DNA of 64,000 nucleotides, from NCBI GenBank assembly GCA_963854835.1, contig OY978530.1, positions 15,706,616-15,770,615 of the forward strand. Direction: 5' to 3'. The notes beneath the pieces are model-generated. The model saw nothing but the letters and a program-made list of their open reading frames with translations, ran no database searches and was not told the origin of the DNA. The DNA is from Megamerina dolium (taxonomy: Eukaryota; Arthropoda; Insecta; Diptera; Megamerinidae). Below are positions 34,831 through 46,378 of this stretch, piece after piece (within the stretch, counting starts at the first letter, position 1; each line of letters opens with the position of its first letter). A program made the translations under genes and the position numbers.

Positions 34831-35440
34831 TACCGTTTTTTGCATATAAAGTGCAGGCATATATAGTGAGAGTTTTTTGTAAGAAAATAAAAAGGGAAAG
34901 TGAAACAATTTTATTGAAAGTACTGTCCATCGTTTTCTACATATTTTAGCGACCTTGTTGATACCACTACAAAAGAAATTTTCTTCTATTCTACCGTACC
35001 TTGTTAACATATTCATCAGGTTTGAATACCACATAATAAACCATGACTTTCTTATCCCACCAAACATTGAATCGATTCGGTTTTGTAGTCGAAATTGATG
35101 GTTTACCTGGATTAACACAATATTTTCTAAGTTTTAAATTCTCAAAAAAATCGATTTTTCATCATTAGTAACAATGCGGTGAAAAAAAAATTTTTTTTTC
35201 GTTACGTTGAATCAAAATTTCACTGATATTTTTCGGTTTACTTGTTGCCTTTCGTTATCTTCGTGTGGCACCAGTTTCCCTTACTTGTATCTTTCCCATA
35301 GCATGTAAACGTTTAAAAATTGTTGCTTGATCAACTTCTAACATTTTTGCTATTTGTTGTTAGCTTGAAGTGTCATTTTCGTCCATTGTTTCTTACCATT
35401 CGGTATTTTCATAACTTTTTCAGTGGTCATCCACGTTCTT
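34831..35440 (-). pseudogene. Mariner (DD34D-type) transposase remnant
   Basis: Minus-strand reading from the right gives QQQIAKMLEVDQATIFKRLH, AMGKIQVRETG (DNA-binding domain, 35380-35260) and then KPNRFN and VWWDKKVMVYYVVFKP near 35080-35020, the WWD-KG--YYELL motif that follows the first catalytic Asp in mariners. The rest is scrambled by stops, and the second catalytic region is not readable. No TIR pair was recognised. Confidence 0.75.
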
Positions 35441-35837
35441 CATCTCATTAATTATTAATTCAGATTAGTTAAAACTATATTTTATTTATTGCTAATGATG
35501 AAGAATGATCACCATAAAGGCCAAAGGCTAATTGTGCCTTTTAAGCATTAAATAGATCTTCGAAAACTATATCAAGGTCGCGATAATACAGGGCTATCGC
35601 TTCCACCTTTGACGAAATCCAGACTAATTCAAAAAGAGTGTCCGGATGACCTCTGCAGTTTTTGAATTGTTGCTTGAGCTATTAAAAGAACGCCTTATAA
35701 AAACAGGCCTTCTGTATCTGCACCTTGTAGACTATTTTTAACACTTGTGAGCGATAGTAACTTATAATTTGGTTAATAAAATATCCGTATTGAATATACG
35801 TATGAATGTGAGTTTAATATATTATTTATAGTTATGT
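35441..35837. other. Spacer, nothing recognised
   Basis: No coding or repeat landmark was found. Confidence 0.5.
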
Positions 35838-36187
35838 GGTACACGGAGATAGTAGGTTAGGTTTGGGTACGTGGCCCATTGTGATACCACCAAGCTTCTC
35901 TTCCAATACTGTTGTGTGGGTTAAATTTGGACAGCATTAGAAGGGACTGACTTATATTAGCTGGTCCCGAACCGCAAAACTCTTGTGACATCACTTTAGC
36001 TTAGTTTTGTCACAAAACTCTTTTTAAAAGCATTTTTGGCAAATTACTGGAAAAATTGCCAATTCTTACCGGAAGGTGGATACCGTTCGAAAGAAAAATC
36101 TTTCTATTTTTTTACACTGCATCCGGGTATTAAACCCACGACCTACTAATCAGAAGGCCAAACACTAACCAGTGAGCTACTACACCA
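35838..36187 (-). repeat. tRNA-derived SINE, full-length diverged copy
   Basis: On the minus strand the head contains an A-box-like TAGCTCACTGG (36169-36179) and a B-box-like GTTTAATACC (36127-36136). The body keeps AGATTTTTCTTTCGAACGGT and TTTTGTGACAAA. The tail reads GGTATCACAATGGGCCACGT and then CCCAAACCTAACCTAC. It is more diverged than the copy at 45418, and its target duplication is unclear. Confidence 0.85.
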
Positions 36188-36654
36188 ACATAAAACATAT
36201 TACATGTAACAATTTCTGTTGAATATTATTTACTCGGGATTGATATAACCTTATTAGATGAGTATTGTAATGATATTAATTCGTCATCCGTCATAATGTA
36301 AATTGGCTATGTAATATTAAATTTGTTCTAACTTAACATTGTTGTATAGGCATCACTATTCCCTGAACAGCAAGCAGTTTATTTTTCATAAGGATCCAAA
36401 CAGACCGGTTTCTCTCCATCAAAGTATAACTTAAGTCTACTGGATATTTCTCACAGGAAATAAGTTGCTGCGTTGATATTCCAGCCCCAATTCCTGGCTC
36501 TTGCAATGAGCAACAAAAGATACTTGAGAATCCCCGTAAAAAAATCAAAGCCTGCTGTAAAAACTGCTATAAAAAATTTTGAAAATTTAGTTTCTTTATT
36601 TCTCTTCTTCGTCTTGGCAGCTACGATAAAAGTCATTGGTAAGTAAACCAAGCC
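36188..36654. other. Spacer with no assigned content
   Basis: Short minus-strand frames (36333-36651) share no recognisable motif. No RNA or repeat landmark seen. Confidence 0.45.
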
Positions 36655-38221
36655 TGGTAGCCCGTGAGTACGGCAACTAGATTACTAATAGTTTTTCTAC
36701 TCATTGACAAAAGTGACAATAGAAGAACCTGTTCTTCTATTGTCAAGAGTTGGCCAGACTTTCCTAGTAGTATCGCAAGAGCTCTCATCCCGCTATCTTC
36801 TGTTGGCTATAGTGAGGAAATGTTGTGCGACAAGAAGCCTGCATGTTGCAAGCGGAATTCCTGCTTGATGAGATGAATATATTTCTGGCAACCTGGTGCC
36901 CGATCTAGCCGATTCATCTGTTTCACGTTTCCCTGGAATATCCCTATGCCTCATACAATGTGTACATTGTAGTCCTCCGATAGCTCGTTACGAGCAGAGC
37001 GGCATTTAAGGGCCGTATTTGGTTTTCAACTTAGTTTTCTATCTAAAGTTATACCCAAGTACTTCGCCTGTTCAGTTAGCTTTAGGCTTGTTCACTCAAT
37101 TCTAGGTAAGGTAAAAATAGAAGTTTGAAGCCCATTTGGACAGGATCGATAAGGCATGGTTCATCACTTTAAATATTTTCCCGACGCTACAAGTTCGCTT
37201 CATCTGCATAAGCCACCGCTTTCCAGCCCTTGCCTTGTAATGATATGAAAACTTCATTGGGAGTCAAGTTCCACAGAAGAGGTGATAGCACACCCCTTGT
37301 GGGGTGCCCTTAATCGGAAATCTTATGTCATTGAAGGCCCTCTCAATATCTAGAAAGGTGACCGGACTATATTCTTTGCAGTACTATATGCTAGTTCCAA
37401 TGAAGAGATGTTCTTACCATCTATGGAGTCCCTTTAGACTAATGGGTCTAAAATCACCTGGCTTTGAGTGAGACGTTTTTTCGCATTTAGGGATAAATAC
37501 CACTTTTACTTTTAGCCATGTCTTGGGGACATAGTAAAGCCTTAGGCATGCAGAAAAGATTACATCCAACCAAGGCATTGGAAGATCCGCACACCTCAGC
37601 ATGTCCGCTGGTATAATACCATCAGGTCCTTGTGACTTGAATGGTTTAAAATTATTTATCGCCCAATTATTCTTTTTTTATTGATTATTTTATGCGAGAA
37701 GTCGTAGGTAATTTTACTAGAACTAACATTGGGAGTTCGGCCAAGGCTGTCCTCCAAACAGGCTGGATAATAGGTATCAATTAGTACCCGAAGAGTTTCC
37801 AGACTTGAAGTAGTCCATTTACCATCCCCCTTCATAATGAAGCTGAGTATAACTGGATTCGTTGCGAAAATCTTTAGTAGGCGGCTTTCGTCTGAAATTT
37901 CCTCTATATTACTGCAAAAGTCATTCCATGATGATCTTTTTGCTTTCCTTATCGCATTTTTAAACACTCGTAGGATTTCCTTATGGGGATGCCACTGTGA
38001 GTGATTTTGGCTCGATTGAATTGCGGTCGACACTTCTTCTCTAATATGATGATTTCTGCCGACCACCACGAAGATCTCTTTTTCTTTGGAGTCCTTCTAA
38101 TTGGAGAGAACGCTATAGTAACTTTCCTGCAACCTTCCGTAGTTTGATTAACAACGGCCTCAAGTTGCTCCTCATTGTGCAAGCTTGAGGGCGCCATATG
38201 AGTGAGGCATATATTTAGGGT
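36655..38221 (-). pseudogene. Truncated relative of LOA-type LINE 1
   Basis: Minus-strand pieces match LOA-type LINE 1 closely: KKRSSWWSAEIIILEKKCRP, AKRSSWNDFCSNIEEIS, SFIMKGDGKWTTSSLETLRV, CADLPMPWLDVIFSACLRLY and KTSHSKPGDFRPISL. An internal deletion joins the RT thumb (near 37020) straight to the end of RNase H (near 36900-37015). The 3' end is cut at 36655 and the 5' end is cut at about 38221 by a gypsy-type LTR. It is a second, more damaged member of the same family. Confidence 0.88.
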
Positions 38222-39650
38222 GCGTTTTGCATTCTTTCGAAGACTATAACTTTCCTTAGATAACTTACCCCTCTTTACTCTTCTTCTGCTACCCGTAACT
38301 CTTTCTCGCACAAAACAATTATTTTTTCAATATAGTTTTTATTTAACAGTATATATATATATATATATTTCCCTTGCACAAAGTAGTTATTATTTTCACA
38401 ATCTGCTATTTCCTTCAACATGTAGTTCTTGTTTAATAATGTTGTTTTCTTTATATATTTTCCTTTCACTATATATACTCATATATTTTCCTTCCACAAT
38501 TTGGCTTTATGAAAGTTGTTTTTCTTCACAATATGATTTATCATTTAACAGAACGCTATATCCTTCACAGTATGTTTTCTACTTTTAACAGGATGTTGTG
38601 ATTTCTACTTTTAGTTCACTCTAACCCGCTCTTCGTGTCATCTACTTATCTTTACTGACTGACTGCATTTCAGAAGTTATCTTAGTTTCTATAGCCTAAT
38701 TTACAATTTAACACCGTTTTTGAATAAAAAAATTTCTGAAGAAATTGCAATTTCTTAAGTAGGTCGATTCATTCCAATTTTTTCAGTAGGTCATAATTCT
38801 AACTTCTTTTTAGTAAGTCATCATTATTATATGTATTTAATACTTGTTGTTGTAAATATTGTGCATGCGTTAAATATACGTATTCTTTTTCCTTTTACTG
38901 TGTATGGTTGCGAATTTATTCCCCAATCATACAGTGAGGTACCATAACCTTTTTAATAATTTTCCTTCTAGCCTGTGAGTTTGATAACTTGTTAATATAT
39001 ACTGTGTATCTATATGTGTATCTTAATATTTTATACCTATTTTTATAACTTATTAACTTCTACTGGCAATCTACCAATCTCGATGTTGAAACTCTTTTAA
39101 TGTGTCGAAGAGGATTTATTTGGAATGTGGAATTTTGCTTGCTGCACTGCACTCTTTCATCTTTGCATATCCAAGTGTAACGTTGATCATTGTTTCAATT
39201 GGTTGAGTTGTAGGACTAATTTTTTCTCTTTCATCGGTGATACTGTTGTGTAACACATAGATTTCTTGCTCGCCGTGATATACCGTGGTGTCCAATGTCT
39301 GAATAGTTATTACAGTACTCTTTTGTTGCATCAGCGTTGTTGAGGTGTTATCGTGTCTCCTTTTTATACTTGTGTGACTGACGATTTAATCTCCTTATTA
39401 AGTGCTTATCTTTGCTATGTTTATACTTCAGCATTATTTACAAAATAGAAGCTCAGAGAACGTGTTTTGTATGGTATGTACATTTTCTCTCAACATACCG
39501 CATTCAATGGATGAACAATATCTTGCAGTGTGATTTTTTTGTATACAACACTACTAAGATATATCGTTATGTGACACCCTGTAATCCATCGTCAAATGAC
39601 CGATAACTCAGTCAATAAACCGCGTTCACTATCCAGATAAATACGTAACA
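38222..39650 (-). mobile_element. Gypsy-type 3' LTR (element G), right edge uncertain
   Basis: 38240-38475 matches 52779-53030 closely (TTTACTCTTCTTCTGCTACC, CTCTTTCTCGCACAA, TTTCCCTTGCACAA). 38620-38950 matches 56330-56725 in the solo LTR (TTTCTGAAGAAATT, AGTAAGTCATCATTATTAT, GTAAATATTGTGCATGCGTT, CAATCATACAGTGAGGTACC). It therefore lies at the 3' side of the minus-strand gypsy-type element. Where it ends to the right was not resolved; 39650 is a length-based guess. Confidence 0.65.
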
Positions 39651-40648
39651 CATGAGTCTTGTATGCACACACTGTGTATTGCTGCTGTTATATCAAACAG
39701 TCCAAAGTATTTCATGAGAATGCTGCTTATTATGTTGACTTTATTTAACGCTATAGCACTGGGTTCAGGATATTGCAACATATGTACATATATGTATGCA
39801 ACCTCAACTCGATTACATATTTGGTCTCCGTTAACATCGCTGTCTAAATCTTTTCCGGTGTGTCTAAAACTTGTGGACAAGTTGTCTTTCTACTGTGTCA
39901 ACGTTCCTCTCTACTTGAGATGGCGAGATTACCAGTAATATACCTATTCAATTATTTTCTACAAACTCTAAAACTTTTACTTTTATTTTTCGTAATTACA
40001 CCTACATAATAATCGTAGTAAATTCTTATAAATTAGACTTTTGTTCTATAAAATTTGTAGTTGTTATGTTTTTACAAAGTTTTATAATTTTGCCTTTAAC
40101 TTTATGTATATTGTATATAATGTAAGTTTTATATATTAATTTATCTTTCTAAAAATTTACATCTTGGAAAATGTATCGTTGTTTTACATGTTGTATAATT
40201 TAACAACAACGTTGCAATTTTCTTCTGTTGCAATAACAAACTTTTCTGCATTATTCGTTTGTGCATATTTTCATCTCAGACCATGGAAGACGGAATGGTA
40301 ACCTTTTATGTTAATTCTCTGCGTTTATTCTCTATCTTTCATAACGATTTCCTAAGCCTATGTATCCCTATCCTAACTCGAATTTAATTATTTGATTCCT
40401 TAAAATGCTTGATTAATTAATTCGCCCGTGCTCATGAGTATCCACATACCGAATGACAATTCAACGTGATGCATTGCAACAGATGCGGTTATACATATGA
40501 ACATGGCAACTTGCCCTATTCTATGTCCTAAAGCTTAAGTAATAGTTCTTACTTCACACTATTGTATTTTATATCTTAACTGAAAAAAAAAAATTGTTTT
40601 CCTCCTACCACAAACACTATTAATTCGATAAACTACTTTTGCTTATTC
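39651..40648. other. Region between LTR and integrase of element G
   Basis: It has no coding similarity. A minus-strand purine stretch (GGTAGGAGGAAAAC near 40600) could be a polypurine tract, which would make the 3' LTR much longer than estimated. It may instead be an untranslated 3' region. Confidence 0.35.
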
Positions 40649-42990
40649 TTAAAAATGTGTTAGTAAGTTGTTATGGTGCTTTTTACCATTTTGTCCGACT
40701 TTGATAGTTGTCGTTACTGGACTATCCACATGTATCACTTCGTATAGTCCAGTCCAGATGGAACTAAATTTATTTTTCCTAGTCTGGTTTCTCAGTAATA
40801 CTTTATCACCTATTTTAAAAATTATAGGGTGGATTCCTTTGTCGTATTGAATTTTAGCTAATTTCTCTGCTTTTTCCTGATTTTCTCTCACTAACCCATG
40901 TGACCTTTGTAGTTTGTATTTTAATACCTTATTTTGATCATCCGCATTGTATAGATGTGATCGTTTTGTTTTTAGGTTTGTCGGTATAACGATATTGAAA
41001 CCATATAGAACACTGAATGGCGTCGGTTTTGTCGAAGTATGTATGGTGTTATTGTATACGTGCATCGATGATGCTAACCACTGATCCCAATTAAACCCAT
41101 TTTCTTTAACAAAACTCCTAAGATATTCTGCTAAAGGTCTGCGGCTTTTTTCTAAAGAACCATTTGCTTGTAGATGGTACGGTGTTATATGTAATTTTTT
41201 AACACCCAGCATCTTGCATGTATCGGAAAACAATTTCGAAGTGAAATTCGTATCATTATCAGTCACTGAAATTTTTGGAATGTTATATCGCGCAATAGCT
41301 TCGTTGTAAAACGTTCTTGCTTTGCTTTTACAACACCAATAAAAAATTTGGAAAAATCATGTTGAAATGTAAGTATGTACTTGTTTCCAGATGTCGTATC
41401 TGGAAGAATTCCTACCATGTCCATATATACCTTTTCAAATGGCTTAGATGGTGTATCAGTTAATATAATTTTCGTAAGCCTCGAGTTCTTATTAGTTTGA
41501 TATTTTTTTACAATTTTTAACATATTCTTTAATTTGGCTTCGCATACCTTTCCACCTGTACTGTCTTCTAATCCTGAAATAAGTTTTCAGAGCACCCTGA
41601 TACCCTCCTAAAGGTGAATCATGGAAGTTACGAAGTATCGTCAAAATATCTTTTTCATTTCATTTCTTGTTCTCCTGATGTTCTGCGTTTTCATTTAGTT
41701 CTAACTCATCACCAGAGCTTTCCTCAGGGTCTTCTTGGCTTTCGGTTTCATCAACTTTATTCCTCGCCATAGAACGGGTCACAACCAATGTTAACAGATG
41801 ACTCGGTTCTGGAACTCTTCTGAGCGCATCCGTGTTCAAGTTTCTTTTGCCTGGTTTATAAATTATTTCAAAATCAAATTCAGATAGTTTATGTCTAAAA
41901 CGAGCCAAACGTGATGTCTGGTCTTTCAGATTTGCAATTCCTCGTAAGGGCTGATGGTCAATGTAGACTTTGAATGGTCTACCCAGTAGATAAGCCTATA
42001 ATTCTTTACAGCTCACACGATAGCCAAGAATTGCTTTTCAATAGTGGAATATATTTTGTCAGTATCACTGAGTGCTCTGCCTCCAAAGGTTATTGGTCGA
42101 TCTTTTCTAATTTCACCTTGCGATATAACTGCACCCAGGATATGCTAAAATTGGGGGAGAGCAAATTGCCTCCTTTAAATCTTCAAAAGCTTTTTGGCAT
42201 TTATCGGTCTTTCCTTTCGTCTTTCCTTAGTAATTTATTAATTGGTAGCGCCCTGCCTACCATATTTTCAACAAATTTTCCAAAATAATTTACTAAACTT
42301 AAGAATGCCTGAACGTCTTTCTTATTTCTTATGACAGGGATATTTTTAAAATATTTTACCTTACTGGGATCTGGCAGTGCCCCTTCCTCAGTGCTTTTAT
42401 GGCCTAGGTAAATTATCTCTTTTTTTTTTTAAATTATCTCTTTTCGTAGAAACTGGCACTGCTCTATGTTTAGTTTTAAGTTATGTTTACGTGAGAGTTC
42501 AGACAGTAGGCAACTATGTAGGCAAATACAAAACAATCTATTCCCTGGAGTCCAGTCAATACATGATTCATTAATCTTTGAAAAATAGCAAGTGCTCTCG
42601 TTAACCCAAAAGGCATTCTACTACATTCATAATGCCTGATACCTGAAATAAATACGGTTTTTTCTCTGTCTGACTCTTCCATTAGCACTTGATGATATCC
42701 ACTGGCCCAACTAATCCAATATCTCATCGATGCATTCTTATCGTTAAGTTTTCTGAAATCAACAACTAGTCTCCATTTCTTTTTTCCATAGCTTCCCGCC
42801 TTCGTTGGAACTAATATTATTAGGGAATTCCATGGAGAAAAACTCGGAACGATTATTTCGTCTTCCAACATTTTATTTACCTTCTATCTTCCTTATGCAC
42901 ATCTGGTAACCTGTACTGTCTTTGGTTTATTGGTGCCTGATCTGTCTTTACTGGTATCGTGTGTTTCATACTTATTGTGTAAGACAATTT
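40649..42990 (-). pseudogene. Gypsy-type pol remnant (RT, RNase H, integrase) of element G
   Basis: RT (42871-42476) shows VPTKAGSYGKKKWRLVVDFR, ASGYHQVLMEESD and MPFGLTRALAIFQRLMN. The block before ASGYHQ is deleted, and the YLDD box has become FAYI. RNase H text (SEFDFEIIYKPGKRNLNTDA) is at 41890. Integrase (41523-40649) has DMVGILPDTTSGNKYILTF, TDNDTNFTS and HITPYHLQANGSLEKS, retaining D, D and E. The C-terminal part has IGDKVLLRN. Frameshifts near 41263 and 41900 break it. The integrase style suits mdg1/412-like gypsies; the lineage is not certain. Confidence 0.85.
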
Positions 42991-42999
42991 ATCACCTTA

Positions 43000-45340
43000 C
43001 ATAGATTTTCTTTTTTCCATATTTAGGTTTAAATCTAACTTAATCTTACTCTTTTCCCAAACACTATTTATTTTAAAAACTATGTCATACTCTGTATGCT
43101 TTAGATGATTAAATTTAACCATATTAAATCTTATATCGTTACTCACAGTATACAACCTCGTATTTGTATTCAGTATTGGTACATAAGCTTTATTATTTGA
43201 GACACATCTCAAAGTCTCATCCAAAAACATTCCGGGAAAAATTTTTTGTTTTTTCCAAATTGGTATTTACCTTCAAGGGAACTATCTTCAAAGTTATCCC
43301 TGGTACTACAAAATCACTGTTGTAGAGTACTCTATTAGCCTCGCTCACGGAAGAAACTCAGCTTCTTCTTCATACTATTCAGCACCGATTCCATAAATTG
43401 TATCTTCCTAGGATACCATCTGTAAGTATCCCTCTCATTTCACATATTACATGAAATTCTAAAATCAAATCCTTAGTCCTTTCATGTTCGACTGCTATTG
43501 GCCCTAACGTGGTGACAAACCCTCCGAATGCACCACCATGATTTTTACCTGAATTCCCTATTATTCTAACGTATTTATTAATTACTGCTGATTTGACTAA
43601 ACTGGTATCTGCCCTGGAGTCTACTAATAAAATGAGTTTTCCATTTTTCGCTTCATTGCACGGAACTCAATGAATACATTATCTATATGAGAGACTCAAA
43701 AATAATAACAACGTTTGGTATCACTAGATGGAAAAGATGGGTCAACAATCCCTCTGGACCCCCGACTACCAACTTCCACCATCTTACTATCTGACGGTAA
43801 GAGTGTGTCAACAATCTCTAAAGACGCATGACGGACACCTCCCATTTCAGCCGGCCTATTTTTATCAAAATTCTGGGGTTCTCGGTTTATTGGCCGTACG
43901 TGGGCCCCCCGTAGTTTCGCTGAGTCTTTTCCAACTTTTTGCGTTTGTAACAATCGGCAATCCTGTGTTCGGGCTTCCTGCAAAAGAAACATTTAGCTTC
44001 GGGCTTAATCCGATTAGGCCCCACATTCTCTTGGCTTCCCTTACTATGCCCTGTTTTTGAAGTATATTTCCCTTGCGGCTTTATATTGTTAGTAAACGTC
44101 GTACAAGATAGATTGAACTCATGCCCATATTGCTTACATTACAGAAGGGCGTATTTTTCCTTTTAAGACATTCGTCTCTGGTGTGTCCCTTCGTCTCGCA
44201 AAAGGAACAAGTAGGAACTTTCCTTTGGCAATTTTGGGGATTTACTTTATTCTCTTGGTAGTGATCTGCCTTGAGTGACACCTTATTATTCCTGTTTTGG
44301 TGGAACGCTACTATGTTACCTGTTTGGCTCTGGCAAGCTTCATAAGAATTTAATGTTGTATTGAGACTAACATTGGCTCCCATGTGCTGTTGCCCTCTTT
44401 CGAGCAGGATACTCGTATTTACGTTCTTCTCTGCTACTTCATCAAAAGTGCTTTGCTTGCTTAGCATATGGATTCTAAGGATTGGTTCACTAAGGCCTGT
44501 TAGAAACGATTTTTTTGCGGACGTCTCTAGCTCTCATTTTCCCCCATATGAGAATTTGACACACTGGGTTGCTGCGGTTTTCAGCTCGTCTAATCTTCTG
44601 GCAAATGCACTAATACTTTCCTGTGGTTATTGCTGTGCAAACTAAATTTGGTGAGTGATGCATTACTGGATTACTGTTAGGTATATGTTCCTTAGAAGTG
44701 TATATAATTCTTCCAAATTTGCAAAAATTTTTTTCAATACCAAAATAAACGCATCTCCGTATAGACGCTGCTTTGTGCAGGATATGAAGTCTTCGAACTC
44801 ATCTGGTGTTATTCCTCTACTGGCTAATTCGCAGCCAGAGATAAATTCATAGACTTCTGTTCTCAAATTTTTTGACTCAGCTCCAGTGAGTACTGGTACT
44901 AATCTACTAACCATCTGCGCTATCTCGTCTATACGCATTTTGTCTGATGTTTGTGGCTGCGGGTCCGTAAGTATTCTTTTTACAGGTGTACGGCAGCGAA
45001 GATGTGTCTCCCCCGCTAAACTGCGTTACCTCTAAGGATTTCTTACTTGGGGCTGGAGAGCTCTTAATTGCTCAGTGTCTACGGAGGTTCTGAGTCTCTT
45101 TTCTAGAAATTCCTCCGAAATATTTCTCTCCTTAAGTAGTCCCTCTAACTCCTCATTTCTTCTGTGGAGTTTTACGAGTTTTGCGTCTAGTTGTTCAGCT
45201 TCCAACCCTTGGTTCACTATACTTAATCTGAGGTTTCTTATTTGCGCCCCTGGTGCATCCAAATTGTCTTTCACGACTAGACTTGCTTCACTTGCTTCAG
45301 ATGATAACCTCCATCACATATTATCCTGGAATACAAATTG
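43000..45340 (-). pseudogene. Gypsy-type gag remnant of element G
   Basis: Minus-strand pieces: a coiled-coil-like start (45274-45032, EELEGLLKERNISEEFLEKR), a matrix/capsid-like segment (44938-44663, IAQMVSRLVPVLTG, CELASRGITPDEFEDFISC), and a zinc knuckle (44240-44130, CSFCETKGHTRDEC). A second Cys/His text near 43985-43940 (CFFC, EHRIADC) could be another knuckle. Protease-like residues between 43650 and 43200 are too damaged to define. Several frameshifts occur. Confidence 0.7.
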
Positions 45341-45406
45341 ATTTTATGTCCTAGGGAAAAATGAAATCCTAATACAGCGTTAAACGTTTAACGTAATATA
45401 TCTTGT

Positions 45407-45417
45407 CTTACAAAATA
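45407..45417. repeat. Target-site duplication of the SINE, left copy
   Basis: CTTACAAAATA is identical to 45760-45770. The pair brackets the SINE at 45418-45759. Confidence 0.88.
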
Positions 45418-45759
45418 AAAAAAATAAATAAATATGTGGCACATAAAGCCCCAAAGGGCTCATTGACCGAGCTTCTCTTCCATTACTGTTGTGCGTCTTA
45501 AATTTTGGACAATATTAGAAGGGACCTACTTATTTTAGCCTACTTTTTCTGAGCTTTGTCACAGAGTTTTTTAAGAAGCTTTTTTATGGCAAGTTGTTAC
45601 TGTCGGAAGAATTGCCAATTGCTTGCCGACAGGTGGGTACCGTTCGAAAGAAAAATCTTATCGATATTAAATTTGTTATGCATCAGCCGGGGATTGAACC
45701 ACGACCTACAGATCAGAAGGCGAACACACTAACCACTGGGCTACGGCACCCGAAATACT
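45418..45759 (-). repeat. tRNA-derived SINE, complete copy with TSD
   Basis: The 342-bp element lies in the leader of gypsy-type element G. The head on the minus strand has A-box-like TAGCCCAGTGG (45733-45743) and B-box-like GGTTCAATCC (45691-45700), internal promoter elements for RNA polymerase III. The body follows, then a 3' hairpin GAGCCCTTTGGGGCTTT and a T/A-rich tail. It lacks a foldable tRNA with an acceptor stem, so it is not a tRNA gene. The other pieces are at 2513, 22546 and 35838. Confidence 0.92.
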
Positions 45760-45778
45760 CTTACAAAATACTTCGTAG

Positions 45779-45798
45779 TATTTTATCGGCTGTGCCAA
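45779..45798 (-). promoter_or_regulatory. Decayed primer binding site of element G (tRNA-Ser type)
   Basis: The minus strand reads TGGCACAGCCGATAAAATAC, close to the tRNA-Ser site used by 17.6/297-like gypsies but with several G-to-A changes. The LTR-like TGTTGTGCC begins two to three bases further right. Confidence 0.55.
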
Positions 45799-45800
45799 AA

Positions 45801-45828
45801 TGTTGTGCCTTCCTTCGAAGACTATAAC
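45801..45828 (-). mobile_element. Inner edge of the gypsy-type 5' LTR of element G
   Basis: TGTTGTGCCTTCCTTCGAAG and ACTATAAC match the start of the left LTR (38222-38260). The LTR is then interrupted by the BEL element and resumes at 52775. Confidence 0.75.
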
Positions 45829-46366
45829 TGTTTGATCGCAAATGTTTGATAAAAAAATAATTTGTTTTTTAACATGAACTCCTAGTACATAAACTAGGAA
45901 TTTTGTTGAAATACTATAGGTCACTTTAAACCGTATAGTCCACAGAGAAGAAACGCACGTTTTGAACGATGTGTTATTTCTGCTTTATTAATGATTATTC
46001 CATTGAATTTATACTAAAATGCACATTTCGAAAGTACTTATGAGTATTGTACAAAAATGATAATGTTAGCATAAATGTATAACATATACATATGCTGAAT
46101 AAAAAATATAAAACTATAAATACAACGACCTGCACATAATTATTAAGGAATGCCAAAATAAACGATTGCAGGTAATTGCTGACATTGATAAAAAACATTA
46201 TAACGTCATTACATATAAATATTATTTATGCATAACATATAGAAATGCTGAATAGACAAATAAATATAAATGCAATGACCTGCACACAATTATAAATATG
46301 TATAGAAATAAAAAAACTGCAGGTGATTGCTTATGTTGGTTTTTAATAGTTCATTGCAACTGAACA
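45829..46366 (-). mobile_element. BEL element C, 3' LTR
   Basis: 538 bp, starting TGTTTGATCGCAAATG and ending CTGAACA. It is nearly identical to 52237-52774. Short frames inside it (for example 45995-46198) are repeated in the other LTR and are not genes. Confidence 0.95.
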
Positions 46367-46378
46367 TTCTCCCTCGCG
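46367..46378 (-). promoter_or_regulatory. Polypurine tract of BEL element C
   Basis: The minus strand reads CGCGAGGGAGAA directly before the 3' LTR, the expected place for a plus-strand primer. Confidence 0.8.

Noticed and set aside
36333..36651. Two overlapping frames as a possible host exon
   Set aside because: No recognisable domain, no splice context visible, and they lie between two transposon remnants.
45691..45752. A possible tRNA gene
   Set aside because: A- and B-box-like motifs are present, but no acceptor stem or proper anticodon arm can be drawn, and the sequence continues into a repeated body with a target duplication. It is a SINE head.
45995..46198. 67-codon frame present twice (also at 52403-52606)
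   Set aside because: It lies within the two LTRs of BEL element C, so duplication and conservation come from the LTRs, not from a gene.
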